A program made the position numbers and the translations under genes. Positions 26,900 through 34,150 of a stretch of 64,000 nucleotides of DNA are shown piece by piece (position 1 is the first letter of the stretch; each line of letters opens with the position of its first letter). Below the pieces are notes generated by a model. It had not been told where the DNA came from and did no database searches. It worked only from the letters and a program-made list of their open reading frames with translations. Source of the DNA: Saprospiraceae bacterium (GTDB taxonomy: Bacteria > Bacteroidota > Bacteroidia > Chitinophagales > Saprospiraceae); contig JAGQWX010000001.1 in the NCBI GenBank assembly GCA_020436935.1, forward strand, positions 186,001 to 250,000, read 5' to 3'.

Positions 26900-27505
26900 T
26901 TAGCACCCACACTCGGGAGAATTACATAGCTCATAAGTTGCATCACCAATCTCTATTGCTGCCCCAGCAAAAGCAGTGCCACAAGTAGCTAAAGCAAACG
27001 GCCCATCAGCAACGCATCCAGCAACAACATAAAGGGTAGATTTTAAAACAGCTCTGGCTGATATCCACCAACAGGGAGTTCTCACAGCTGTTTTATTCTT
27101 GAGGAACTCATATTTATCAATGGTATCCGTTTTTGAAATCATCACTGAAAGTCTATTTTCCAGATAAGTCTCGATTTCATTCATATTACTTCCAAACTCA
27201 TTTTGTATTTTTCTACATGAATTACTGAAATCCTTGAATGAATTTTCATCGAAACCAATTTTTGATAAAACTTCTAATGCTTCCTCTGGTTTACTTGAAT
27301 TCATTAGTAACTTAGCATGTTCAAGTTCAGATGCAAATTCTGGAATATTTTTATTGGCTTCATAGGCAATCTTAAAGAAATCTAATGCTTTTACAATATG
27401 TTCATCGACAATAATATTCCTATCTTCTTGAACTATATTCTGTTCAGAACTACAACTAATTATTAAAAGTATAGATGATATTAAAAAATAATTTAAAAAT
27501 TTCAT
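26900..27505 (-). CDS. Lipoprotein with Cys-rich hydrophobic C-terminal domain, unknown function
   Basis: 201 residues with three parts: a lipoprotein signal with lipobox IISC (Cys18), an acidic alpha-helical middle (residues about 25-140, including a TPR-like AKLLMNSSKPEEALEVLSKI), and a 58-residue tail rich in Ala, Gly and Cys, with cysteines at about 145, 164, 175, 194, 199 and 201, ending ECGC. The tail's paired Cys and small hydrophobic residues look like a disulfide-stabilised or membrane-inserting domain. It lies in the cassette between copies A and B of the metalloprotease 3' end, and is followed by a small membrane protein gene. I do not recognise the family. Confidence 0.7.
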   Translation of the reverse strand: MKFLNYFLISSILLIISCSSEQNIVQEDRNIIVDEHIVKALDFFKIAYEANKNIPEFASELEHAKLLMNSSKPEEALEVLSKIGFDENSFKDFSNSCRKIQNEFGSNMNEIETYLENRLSVMISKTDTIDKYEFLKNKTAVRTPCWWISARAVLKSTLYVVAGCVADGPFALATCGTAFAGAAIEIGDATYELCNSPECGC

Positions 27506-27952
27506 TGTAAACTAATTAATTTATTGTTAATAAAAACTCGGCAAGCGGTACCTACCCGGCCAAAGGATGGTATCGGTTGCCTTTCCCATATTATACACTC
27601 CCATTCGCGACTGGAAGAATACTTCAAAAAAGCTTTGTTGCCTGCCATGCATTACCACATGCCTGGAGACATAATTATGATTAAAGTACTAGTTGGACGA
27701 TGTGTCAGTTCATGCTCATAGGAAAGGGTCTTTCTTTATTTCTTCTGAACTGATTGGCCAAATATATATATATATATATATAATGGTATGGAAGTTTTGG
27801 GTATTAAATTTTTAAAATTTTTTAAAAGATGTTTTAGGTGGTTTAAATATCCAGTGACCGAAGTCGTTGGGAATTGAGCAGTAGTCCCTCACGGGACTAA
27901 GTGAGTAAAGGGACTGTTCTATGTAATTACACTTGTTTGCTTTTATAAGCCC
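27506..27952. other. Gene-free accessory DNA with AT tract and switch-like hairpins
   Basis: No convincing gene. An alternating AT tract occupies about 27762-27783. AGTCCC (27883-27888) can pair with GGGACT (27893-27898) or, in a longer exclusive alternative, AGTCCCT plus CTCAC pair with GTGAG (27901-27905) and AGGGACT (27909-27915). Confidence 0.5.
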
Positions 27953-28045
27953 AAAAATCCAGCTTCGAGCCGTGCTTCTTAAGCCAGGCTTCTCTTTTTT
28001 AATAGACTCTAATTACGTCTTCCACAACTTTCCACCTCGAGGCCA
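27953..28045 (-). pseudogene. Decayed copy of the 3' end of the YgjP-like metalloprotease gene (copy B)
   Basis: On the minus strand the frame reads WKVVEDVIRVY, stop, KREAW, then LKKHGSKLDF, which lines up with WKVVEKVMPEYEVHEAWLKKNGSKLDF-type sequence of the intact gene (split here for brevity). It is more diverged than copy A, has His for Asn, and lacks the stop codon at the end. It separates the lipoprotein cassette from the toxin-antitoxin cassette. Confidence 0.75.
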
Positions 28046-28055
28046 TTAAAGCATT

Positions 28056-28085
28056 TTGAACTTATACCAAGACTTGGTATATTTG
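28056..28085 (+). promoter_or_regulatory. Promoter and operator of the ParD/ParE module
   Basis: TTG at 28056-28058 and TATATTTG at 28078-28085, spacing 19, match the Bacteroidota consensus. Between and across the -7 box lies a perfect inverted repeat TATACCAAG-A-CTTGGTATA (28063-28081). A palindrome covering the -7 box is the usual autoregulatory operator bound by a ribbon-helix-helix antitoxin. Confidence 0.85.
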
Positions 28086-28100
28086 TAAAAACAAAAGTAA

Positions 28101-28352
28101 ATGGCAAAAAACACATCTATACTGCTTGGAGACTATTTCGATAATTTCATTGAGCAACAAGTAAAATCAGGTAAATATACTTCTGCCAGCGAAGTGGTTA
28201 GAGCTGCTTTAAGAATGTTTGAGCACGAAGAGTCAAAAAAAATTGAACTTTTAAAAGCACTGGTAAAGGGAGAAGAATCTGGTTTCATTGAAAATTTCGA
28301 CCGGAATGCTTTTTTGCAAAATCTTCATAAAGACCATTTGATTGATCAATGA
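28101..28352 (+). CDS. parD: Type II antitoxin, ParD/CopG family
   Basis: 83 residues. The N-terminal ribbon-helix-helix domain reads SILLGDYFDNFIEQQVKSGKY then SASEVVRAALRMFE, the standard ParD signature; the acidic C-terminal tail (KGEESGFIENFDRNAFL) is the toxin-binding part. It overlaps the toxin gene by four bases (ATGA), and has a palindromic operator over its promoter at 28063-28081. It lies in the cassette between copy B and the intact metalloprotease gene. Confidence 0.93.
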   Translation: MAKNTSILLGDYFDNFIEQQVKSGKYTSASEVVRAALRMFEHEESKKIELLKALVKGEESGFIENFDRNAFLQNLHKDHLIDQ

Positions 28353-28648
28353 AATACATTATCAGCCATGAAGCCGGAACAGATCTTGAAAATATTTGGC
28401 TGTATACCTATGAAAACTGGTCACTTCAACAAGCAGACAGATATGTAAATCTGATCTTAGATGAATTTGAGTATTTGGCTCAAAATCCCGAATCTGGAAA
28501 AGATTATCAAAATCTTAGAATTGGGTATCGCGCTAGTAAGATAAAATCGCATTTAGTCTTTTATTTTATCAACTACAGAGCAGAAACAATAGAAATCGTT
28601 CGTATACTACATCAAAGAATGGATATACAATCCCATTTGATTGAATAA
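28349..28648 (+). CDS. parE: Type II toxin, ParE/RelE family
   Basis: 99 residues with the family outline ISHEAGTDLENIWLYTYENWSLQQADRYV near the start, the central GKDYQNLRIGYRASKIKSHLVFYFI and the final VRILHQRMDIQSHL. The R-I-L-H-x-R-M-D ending is typical of ParE, which poisons DNA gyrase, though mRNA cleavage (RelE) cannot be excluded by sequence. Translationally coupled to parD. It ends 25 bases before the convergent metalloprotease gene. Confidence 0.93.
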   Translation: MKYIISHEAGTDLENIWLYTYENWSLQQADRYVNLILDEFEYLAQNPESGKDYQNLRIGYRASKIKSHLVFYFINYRAETIEIVRILHQRMDIQSHLIE

Positions 28649-28673
28649 AAATTTAGTGAAAAACTGTAGCCTT

Positions 28674-29432
28674 TCAAAAATCCAACTTCGACCCGTTCTT
28701 CTTCAACCACGCTTCATGGACCTCGTACTCGGGCATGACTTTTTCCACTACCTTCCAAAATCTGTCTGAGTGGTTCATCTCTACAAGGTGACTCAGCTCG
28801 TGAACGATGATGTAATCAAAGACCTCTATAGGTAGCAATAAAGAGCGGGTGCTGAGATTGATGTTGTGGTCAACAGAACAGCTCCCCCAGTTGGTGGCAT
28901 TGTACTTTAGGAAAATTTTGTTGATCTTTTTGCCAAAAAAATGATCGTTCCAGTATTTGACGCGGTCTTCCACGGCACGTTTGAACTTTTTGGCAACAAT
29001 CCTTGAAATCAGGGTTCTGATCATTTTCTTTTTGTGAACCGCATTGTCTTCCTCCGGAATTGTGATGCGAATGAGGGTGCCATTGATCATTTCGGCTACC
29101 CCATTGCTGCGGTCCTCCTCGACAACTTCAACATCAAAACTATAAGTACTCAGAATCGTAAACCTGAACGACTCTTCATACTTCTGGGCATTGTATTTGT
29201 GCAATGCCATGGGCTTGGATTTGTCAAGCGATTCCAACCATTGTTTGGCAAAATCTATGTGTTTATCCTTACTTCCAACAAAAAATAAAGGTATCCTCAG
29301 GATGACAAAGTCTTTTCCCAGGGATACCCTTACGTTTGATCTGTATTCTGAATAGATTCTCAAGGGAATATTTTTCCCATTGATATCCACTTTTATATCG
29401 CTATGATTATGCTTTTTCCGCTTCAAAGGCAC
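28674..29432 (-). CDS. YgjP/SprT-like metal-dependent hydrolase (M48-type zinc site)
   Basis: 252-residue predicted zinc metallopeptidase of the YgjP (DUF45) family. The zinc motif HELSHLVEMNHSDRFW is near residue 210, with the characteristic WGSCS about 35 residues before (NATNWGSCS) and a C-terminal end KKNGSKLDF. The start overlaps the end of serC by 26 bases. Its last 110 bases recur in two degraded copies at 26228 and 27953, downstream of this gene, each on the far side of an accessory cassette. Confidence 0.88.
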   Translation of the reverse strand: MPLKRKKHNHSDIKVDINGKNIPLRIYSEYRSNVRVSLGKDFVILRIPLFFVGSKDKHIDFAKQWLESLDKSKPMALHKYNAQKYEESFRFTILSTYSFDVEVVEEDRSNGVAEMINGTLIRITIPEEDNAVHKKKMIRTLISRIVAKKFKRAVEDRVKYWNDHFFGKKINKIFLKYNATNWGSCSVDHNINLSTRSLLLPIEVFDYIIVHELSHLVEMNHSDRFWKVVEKVMPEYEVHEAWLKKNGSKLDF

Positions 29433-30477
29433 GCATTAAGTCTGCAAGTTTTTGGATTCCCTCAGCCTCCAATGCATTGTAAATGGAAGCTCTGAAACCA
29501 CCCACAGATCTGTGACCTTTCAAACCATCCAATCCTTCCTTCTTACATCTGTCCAGGAATTCTGCCTCGAACTCCTCATTGTGTAATCTGAAGGTAACGT
29601 TCATCAAAGACCTGTCTTCTTTCACAGCATGGCCGTAGAAAAGACTATTTCTGTCGAGCTCATCGTACAAAATTTTGGCTTTCGCTTCATTGCTGGCCGC
29701 CATAGCAGTAAGACCTCCCTGAGATTTGATCCACTCCAGCGTGAGCATGGAAACATGCATCGCAAATACCGGTGGTGTATTGTACATAGACACATTCTCA
29801 ATGTGGGTTTTGTAGTCTAGCATTGCCGGCATATACCTGCTTACTGTACCCAAAGCCGATTTTCTTACGATGACCAAAGTGACACCTGCAGGTCCCATGT
29901 TCTTCTGAGCACCAGCGTATATCAAATCAAATTTTGATGCATCTATAGGCCTGCTGAAAATGTCTGATGACATATCTGCAATGAGTGGAACATTGGTTTC
30001 AGGTAATTCCTGGAACTGGGTACCAAAAATGGTATTATTGGTAGTAATGTGCAGGTATTTGAGATCTGAAGGGATATCATAAGCTTTTGGTATGTATGAG
30101 TAATTGGTATCCTCAGAGCTGGCTACCACATTGACCTTACCAAAGGCTTTTGCTTCCTTGATGGCCTTTTTAGACCATGCGCCAGTATTCACATAACCTG
30201 CGGTTTCGTTTTCGTTGAGCAAGTTCATTGGAACCTGGAAAAACTGAGTGCTGGCACCTCCCTGGAGGAAAAGCACCTCAAATTCATCACCCAAACCGAA
30301 TAATTCTTTTACCAAAGCAATGGCATTGTCCATGTCTGCAACAACATCCTTGCTTCTGTGCGACACTTCAAGGATCGAAAACCCACTGCCATTGTAGTTG
30401 AGTACATTGCTTGCTGCTTTTTCGATGACCTCTCTTGGAAGTACTGCCGGACCTGCTGAGAAATTGTATTTTTTCAT
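29407..30477 (-). CDS. serC: Phosphoserine aminotransferase
   Basis: PLP enzyme of serine (and pyridoxal) synthesis that moves an amino group to 3-phosphohydroxypyruvate. ATG 30477 gives the standard start MKKYNFSAGPAVLP; the frame from 30510 would add an unlikely leader. Motifs: EVSHRSKD, FLQGGAST, ADMSSDIFSRP and the PLP lysine in YAGAQKNMGPAG at about residue 190, then HRSVGGFRASIYN near the C-terminus. 356 residues, normal for SerC. No other serine genes are adjacent. Confidence 0.97.
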   Translation of the reverse strand: MKKYNFSAGPAVLPREVIEKAASNVLNYNGSGFSILEVSHRSKDVVADMDNAIALVKELFGLGDEFEVLFLQGGASTQFFQVPMNLLNENETAGYVNTGAWSKKAIKEAKAFGKVNVVASSEDTNYSYIPKAYDIPSDLKYLHITTNNTIFGTQFQELPETNVPLIADMSSDIFSRPIDASKFDLIYAGAQKNMGPAGVTLVIVRKSALGTVSRYMPAMLDYKTHIENVSMYNTPPVFAMHVSMLTLEWIKSQGGLTAMAASNEAKAKILYDELDRNSLFYGHAVKEDRSLMNVTFRLHNEEFEAEFLDRCKKEGLDGLKGHRSVGGFRASIYNALEAEGIQKLADLMRAFEAEKA

Positions 30478-30695
30478 TGCTTTATAAATTGTTTTTAATT
30501 TTTTATTCAAATCAAAGTGTAAAACATTTGTTTGAATCCTGAGTGATTTGTGCTTTAATATTATTCAATTTTGAGATAAGGCCATTTTTTAAAAATAACA
30601 ATTTCATTATCAAAGAGTTATTTAAAAGTACAAGACTTATTTCAGCGGCAAAATTGACAAATAAATTGAAGGAATTACAAAATCAAAGCGAATTT

Positions 30696-31226
30696 TTAAT
30701 AGACTTTTTCATAATTTTTGTTGGTCATCCATTTTGACCATTGTTTATTATAAACATGGACTCTTTTGGTGGGCTGGCCTGACTTATCTTCCAAAGCATA
30801 TCCTTCATTGGCCCATTCGAAAATACTGCCATATAAATTGTATACACGCGTATATCCCTTCTTCTTTAGCTTTTCGCCAATCTTCTCACTCCTGTATCCA
30901 ATGGAACAATACACCACGATTCTTTTGTCCTTGGGAACCTGCTTTAAAACAGCATCATTCAAGTTTTTGTAGCCGATGTATTTGGCTCCCGGCAGATGAG
31001 ACACTTCATATTCATCGATTTCTCTGGCGTCCAAAAAAACGACATCTTTCAGCTGATGTGCCTCCTTAACAGAAACCACCGGGATCGAAAAATCCAGGTA
31101 ACTGTTGATTTTATCAGAAAATGCTGCGCTGCTCACTTTGTTTTGTCCCGACAATTGTGTTATTATCCCCATAAAGAAGAATCCAACAATCAAAAAACCT
31201 TTCACTAGATGATTTATTACTAACAT
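30696..31226 (-). CDS. Rhodanese-like domain protein, exported
   Basis: About 176 residues from ATG 31226 (an earlier ATG at 31265 only adds a polar leader). A hydrophobic signal segment is followed by one rhodanese domain with VFLDAREIDEYEVSHLPGAKYIGY and the active-site loop VVYCSIGYRSE, where the catalytic Cys is present. The C-terminus has a basic, Trp-containing tail. Role unknown; sulfurtransferase activity in the periplasm is plausible. Confidence 0.85.
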   Translation of the reverse strand: MLVINHLVKGFLIVGFFFMGIITQLSGQNKVSSAAFSDKINSYLDFSIPVVSVKEAHQLKDVVFLDAREIDEYEVSHLPGAKYIGYKNLNDAVLKQVPKDKRIVVYCSIGYRSEKIGEKLKKKGYTRVYNLYGSIFEWANEGYALEDKSGQPTKRVHVYNKQWSKWMTNKNYEKVY

Positions 31227-31423
31227 ACTTCTGTCAACGAAATTTATCGGTGCAAGGTTGCACATTTTTTTGACTAAATGAGGTTACCCAAGTCACACAC
31301 TCAGAGTTTGGCACAGCTTTTGGAAAACATATGATACTAATAAGTTATACCAATCGGCTGATGGTTATACCAAAGGCTTGAAAATAATTTAGAGGAGTTC
31401 CAATAAATTCCAATGAGCGAAAT

Positions 31424-32092
31424 ATGAAAAGAGGGAAAGCGGTAAGAAAATCAACAGGCAGTAAGTCAACGAATAAGAAAGAAAAAGTACTTGAGCAATT
31501 GAATCTCAACCACCCTTTGGAGAAAATTCTTCTGTCTATAGGTGTGATTGTCCTGTTGTTTATGGCTACCTCAGCACGCCTACACGATAGTTCAGCATTT
31601 GACACCATTGACGCTAAGGAATACATCAACTCCTACAAGGATCTTGCTGTATTGGAGATGCACCGTAGTGGCATTCCGGCAAGCATCATCCTCGCACAGG
31701 GCATTCACGAATCCAACAGCGGCAAAAGCACTCTGGCAAAACTTGCCAACAACCATTTTGGTATCAAATGCAAAAGTTATTGGGTAGGAAAAACGTATTT
31801 CCACAAAGACGATGATTATAAGAACGGCAAACTCATAGAATCGTGTTTCAGGGCTTATGATTCAGCGGTGCAATCTTATGTGGACCACAGCAATTTCCTT
31901 ATGACATCCAAAAACTATGAAAGCCTGTTTAAGTATGATTCGTTTGACTATGAGTCCTGGGCACACGGCCTCAAAAGATGCGGTTATGCGACAGATCCTA
32001 CTTATACCAACAAACTTATAAAGATCATTGAAGAACTCGAATTGTACCAATACGATTACGAGGAAAACCCCTTGCACACCCTCAGCAAATAA
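31424..32092 (+). CDS. Membrane-anchored N-acetylglucosaminidase (FlgJ/AcmA-like)
   Basis: Peptidoglycan hydrolase of the glucosaminidase (Flg_hh/LYZ2-type) family, 222 residues. A basic N-terminus is followed by one membrane helix (about residues 37-53), so the catalytic part is periplasmic. Family landmarks: SGIPASIILAQGIHESNSGKS with the catalytic glutamate, NNHFGIKC, FRAYDSAVQSYVDHSNFL and the C-terminal GYATDPTYTNKLIKIIE. Likely acts in cell-wall remodelling. Confidence 0.93.
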   Translation: MKRGKAVRKSTGSKSTNKKEKVLEQLNLNHPLEKILLSIGVIVLLFMATSARLHDSSAFDTIDAKEYINSYKDLAVLEMHRSGIPASIILAQGIHESNSGKSTLAKLANNHFGIKCKSYWVGKTYFHKDDDYKNGKLIESCFRAYDSAVQSYVDHSNFLMTSKNYESLFKYDSFDYESWAHGLKRCGYATDPTYTNKLIKIIEELELYQYDYEENPLHTLSK

Positions 32093-32121
32093 TTTGCTGA
32101 AATTTTATAGACTCCTTTTTT

Positions 32122-32179
32122 TGCAACAATGTTGCATATTCCCTCAATTAGTATTATTTTTGCAACATGATTGCAAAAA
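32122..32179 (+). promoter_or_regulatory. Double operator over the merC promoter
   Basis: Two sites of the form TGCAA-N5-TTGCA. The first is a perfect 7-bp palindrome TGCAACA-A-TGTTGCA (32122-32136) that covers the -33 element (TTG 32132-32134). The second has perfect 9-bp arms TTTTTGCAA / TTGCAAAAA (32157-32179) and covers the -7 box TATTTTTG (32155-32162) and the start codon at 32167. Spacing TTG to -7 is 20. Occupation of either would block transcription or initiation, as with a metal-responsive Fur/Zur-type repressor (inference). Confidence 0.7.
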
Positions 32180-32550
32180 CCATCAGGTTGTTTATGGCTT
32201 TTAAGGCTGACTATATGGGCATGTTCACATCTATTTTATGTGCCATCCATTGCTCTGCAGTGCCTGTTTTCATGTCGCTTGGTTTGGTTTCGGGTGCTGG
32301 TCATTCGCACAATCACTTCATAGATCTTACACTCGCACTGACTGGTCTTGTCATTGCACTTTACACCCTGGTCAAAGATTACAATTTCCACAAAAACATT
32401 GCTCCACTTGCAATTGCAAGCATTGGCTTTGTAGTTCTTTTTGGCAGTATTCTTTATCTGGAAAACATCGCGCTTAATATCCTCGGTGGTTTGAGTATTG
32501 CTTATGCCCACTACCTCAACATCAGACAGGAAAGAGTCTGCCGCGCATAA
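32167..32550 (+). CDS. MerC-family inner-membrane protein
   Basis: 127 residues, four hydrophobic helices. The family motif CAIHCSAVP is in the first helix (residues about 24-32), followed by a His-rich GAGHSHNHF loop. MerC proteins are mercury transporters in mer operons, but in Bacteroidota most are stand-alone and often linked with zinc regulation. The promoter carries two palindromic sites (32122-32179) and the mRNA would be nearly leaderless. No merR, merA or merT is nearby, so mercury resistance is not supported. Confidence 0.88.
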   Translation: MIAKTIRLFMAFKADYMGMFTSILCAIHCSAVPVFMSLGLVSGAGHSHNHFIDLTLALTGLVIALYTLVKDYNFHKNIAPLAIASIGFVVLFGSILYLENIALNILGGLSIAYAHYLNIRQERVCRA

Positions 32551-32739
32551 TTTTCACACACCACCCGACCTTTCATCATCTATTTTTGTTTTAAATTTCA
32601 GTTGCATCTCGATGAGATTTTTTAGTATTGCGTCCTGGATAAAACATTAGTGACTATTCCGGAAACTTTCGCAATAAACAGTGTGAAATCGGGAAAAAAC
32701 TAAACCAGAAACTCATTAAGTAGAAATCAATTGACCGAT

Positions 32740-33309
32740 ATGTTTGGGACTTATCTTAAGCTTGGCATAGACCACATTCTGGATGTACAAGGCTATGATC
32801 ACATCTTATTTATTGTTGCACTCTGCGCCGTATATCTCATTGGCGAATGGAAAAAAGTACTGGTGCTGGCAACGGCATTTACTATCGGACATTCGCTCAC
32901 ACTCGGGCTTTCTGCTTTAGACATGATCCACTTTTCTTCAAAGCTGATAGAAATTTTGATTCCGGTCACCATCATTCTTACAGCGATAACCAATATGGTT
33001 CGCCAAAGTAAAAATGCAGCCTTCAAAACATGGCATTACTTTTTGCCGCTTGTTTTTGGTTTGATCCACGGTATGGGATTTTCTACATTTTTCAGGGCCC
33101 TGATGGGATCGTCTTCTGAAGTGATTATGCCACTGTTTGCTTTCAACGTGGGCGTTGAGCTGGGACAAATTGTAATCATTGTCATCACCATGTTGCTTTC
33201 CTATATTCTTGTAGAAAAACTGGGACTGAAAAGAAAGCTTTGGAACTATGGTATTTCTGCAATCGCTATAGTGGTATCCTTGTATTTGATTTATGAAAAG
33301 GTGGCTTAA
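32740..33309 (+). CDS. HupE/UreJ-family membrane protein
   Basis: About 189 residues with six to seven hydrophobic helices. Family hallmarks: LGIDHILDVQGYDHILF at the N-terminus, FTIGHSLTLGLS and FGLIHGMGFSTFF, with conserved histidines in the H-x-x-D-H and L-I-H-G-x-G-F segments that bind metal in HupE-type nickel or cobalt transporters. ATG at 32740 is preferred to the TTG at 32731. No hydrogenase or urease genes are adjacent; in Bacteroidota this family often travels with DUF6702 proteins, as here. Confidence 0.87.
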   Translation: MFGTYLKLGIDHILDVQGYDHILFIVALCAVYLIGEWKKVLVLATAFTIGHSLTLGLSALDMIHFSSKLIEILIPVTIILTAITNMVRQSKNAAFKTWHYFLPLVFGLIHGMGFSTFFRALMGSSSEVIMPLFAFNVGVELGQIVIIVITMLLSYILVEKLGLKRKLWNYGISAIAIVVSLYLIYEKVA

Positions 33310-33387
33310 GCATTAAAAATTCCTAAAATCCTCATTTTCATGAATCTAAAACAGCCTTCATATCGTTGTAAGGACTAAAGGTAACAC

Positions 33388-33855
33388 ATGATGTTTCAGG
33401 CATTTATATTGTTTTTCTCAATGTTGGTTCATCCACTTCATGTTTCTGTCTGCGATGTGGTACAGAAAAACGATGAGGTCAAGCTCACTTTCAAAATATT
33501 CTACGACGATCTGCAGACCGCAATGGGTCTTGTTCCAGGAGAGGAAATACCTGCCAAGTACAGTGGGGCTGATGCTTTAATCAAAGACTTCATTTCCAAA
33601 AACTTCAAAATAAAGGTCAACGGAAAACCAGCCGAACTCAAGTACAAAGAGAGCTACAAAGCCATGCCTGCCATTTGGACGGAGATGACACTTTCCAATA
33701 TCAAAGTAAGCGAACTAAAGACCCTGGAAATAGAAAATGACATCATGATTGGGTTGTTCAATGACCAAACCAACATCATCAATGTGGCCCTGAAAAACCA
33801 CAAAAAGAACTATGCCCTCAATAAAAAGGAGACTTCTGTAAAGATCAATTTCTGA
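33388..33855 (+). CDS. DUF6702 family protein
   Basis: 155 residues with a short signal-like N-terminus (MMFQAFILFFSMLVHPLHVSVCDV) and the family pattern HPLHVSVCDVVQKNDEVKLTFKIFYDDLQ, then a beta-rich body and a C-terminal LFNDQTNIINVAL. The family is found in Bacteroidota beside HupE/UreJ and peptidase genes, and this is the arrangement here (78 bases after the HupE-like gene). Molecular role unknown. Confidence 0.8.
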   Translation: MMFQAFILFFSMLVHPLHVSVCDVVQKNDEVKLTFKIFYDDLQTAMGLVPGEEIPAKYSGADALIKDFISKNFKIKVNGKPAELKYKESYKAMPAIWTEMTLSNIKVSELKTLEIENDIMIGLFNDQTNIINVALKNHKKNYALNKKETSVKINF

Positions 33856-33879
33856 CCATCATTTCATAAAATATTGATT

Positions 33880-34043
33880 TATACTACTCGGAAATAGATT
33901 TGACCACTAAATTGCTACCAAAAAAACAAATTTCTGCGTTAGAAAGCCTCGCCGGAGTACCCACTCCGTCTGCGTTTTCTGCCTTGAACTTTGATTTTTT
34001 GTTTTCACAATTGAAATGGTCAATCCATTTTCCGAGTAGTATA
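33880..34043. repeat. 164-bp palindromic intergenic element (family member 1)
   Basis: Outer perfect 15-bp arms TATACTACTCGGAAA (33880-33894) and TTTCCGAGTAGTATA (34029-34043), then imperfect arms with TTTGACCA near 33899 and TGGTCAA near 34017, and a central hairpin CGGAGT-ACCC-ACTCCG (33953-33968). Read on the minus strand it carries CAAGGCAGAAAACGC and CTAACGCAGAAATTTG, which correspond to CAAGGCGAGAAAGCG and AACGAAGATTT in the element at 58507-58650. Confidence 0.75.
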
Positions 34044-34134
34044 TAAGGGCTAAAGCCTGTCAAATCAGCACCGTCTAAAGCCTTTTTAACCAATTTTTCA
34101 GAAATAAATTACACCAATTCCCGACTGCAGCCCT

Positions 34135-34142
34135 TACCTTTG
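34135..34142 (+). promoter_or_regulatory. -7 promoter box TACCTTTG before mtaB
   Basis: TACCTTTG followed by CGGCCATT and the ATG at 34151, so only about two bases may lie between start site and start codon. The sequence TACCTTTGCGGCC is the same as before tRNA-Met at 18318. Confidence 0.7.
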
Positions 34143-34150
34143 CGGCCATT

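Noticed and set aside
27524-27721. 65-codon frame in the accessory patch
   Set aside because: No recognisable protein features; lies in non-coding DNA with an AT tract and hairpins.
26061-28100. Insertion sequence in the accessory patch
   Set aside because: No transposase or fragment of one in any frame, and the flanking copies are of a gene tail rather than transposon ends.
32167-32550. Mercury-resistance operon
   Set aside because: Only a MerC-like protein is present; no merR, merT, merP or merA nearby, and the operator pattern is not the MerR type.
33884-34093. 69-codon minus-strand frame
   Set aside because: It is contained in the palindromic repeat element and is explained by it.
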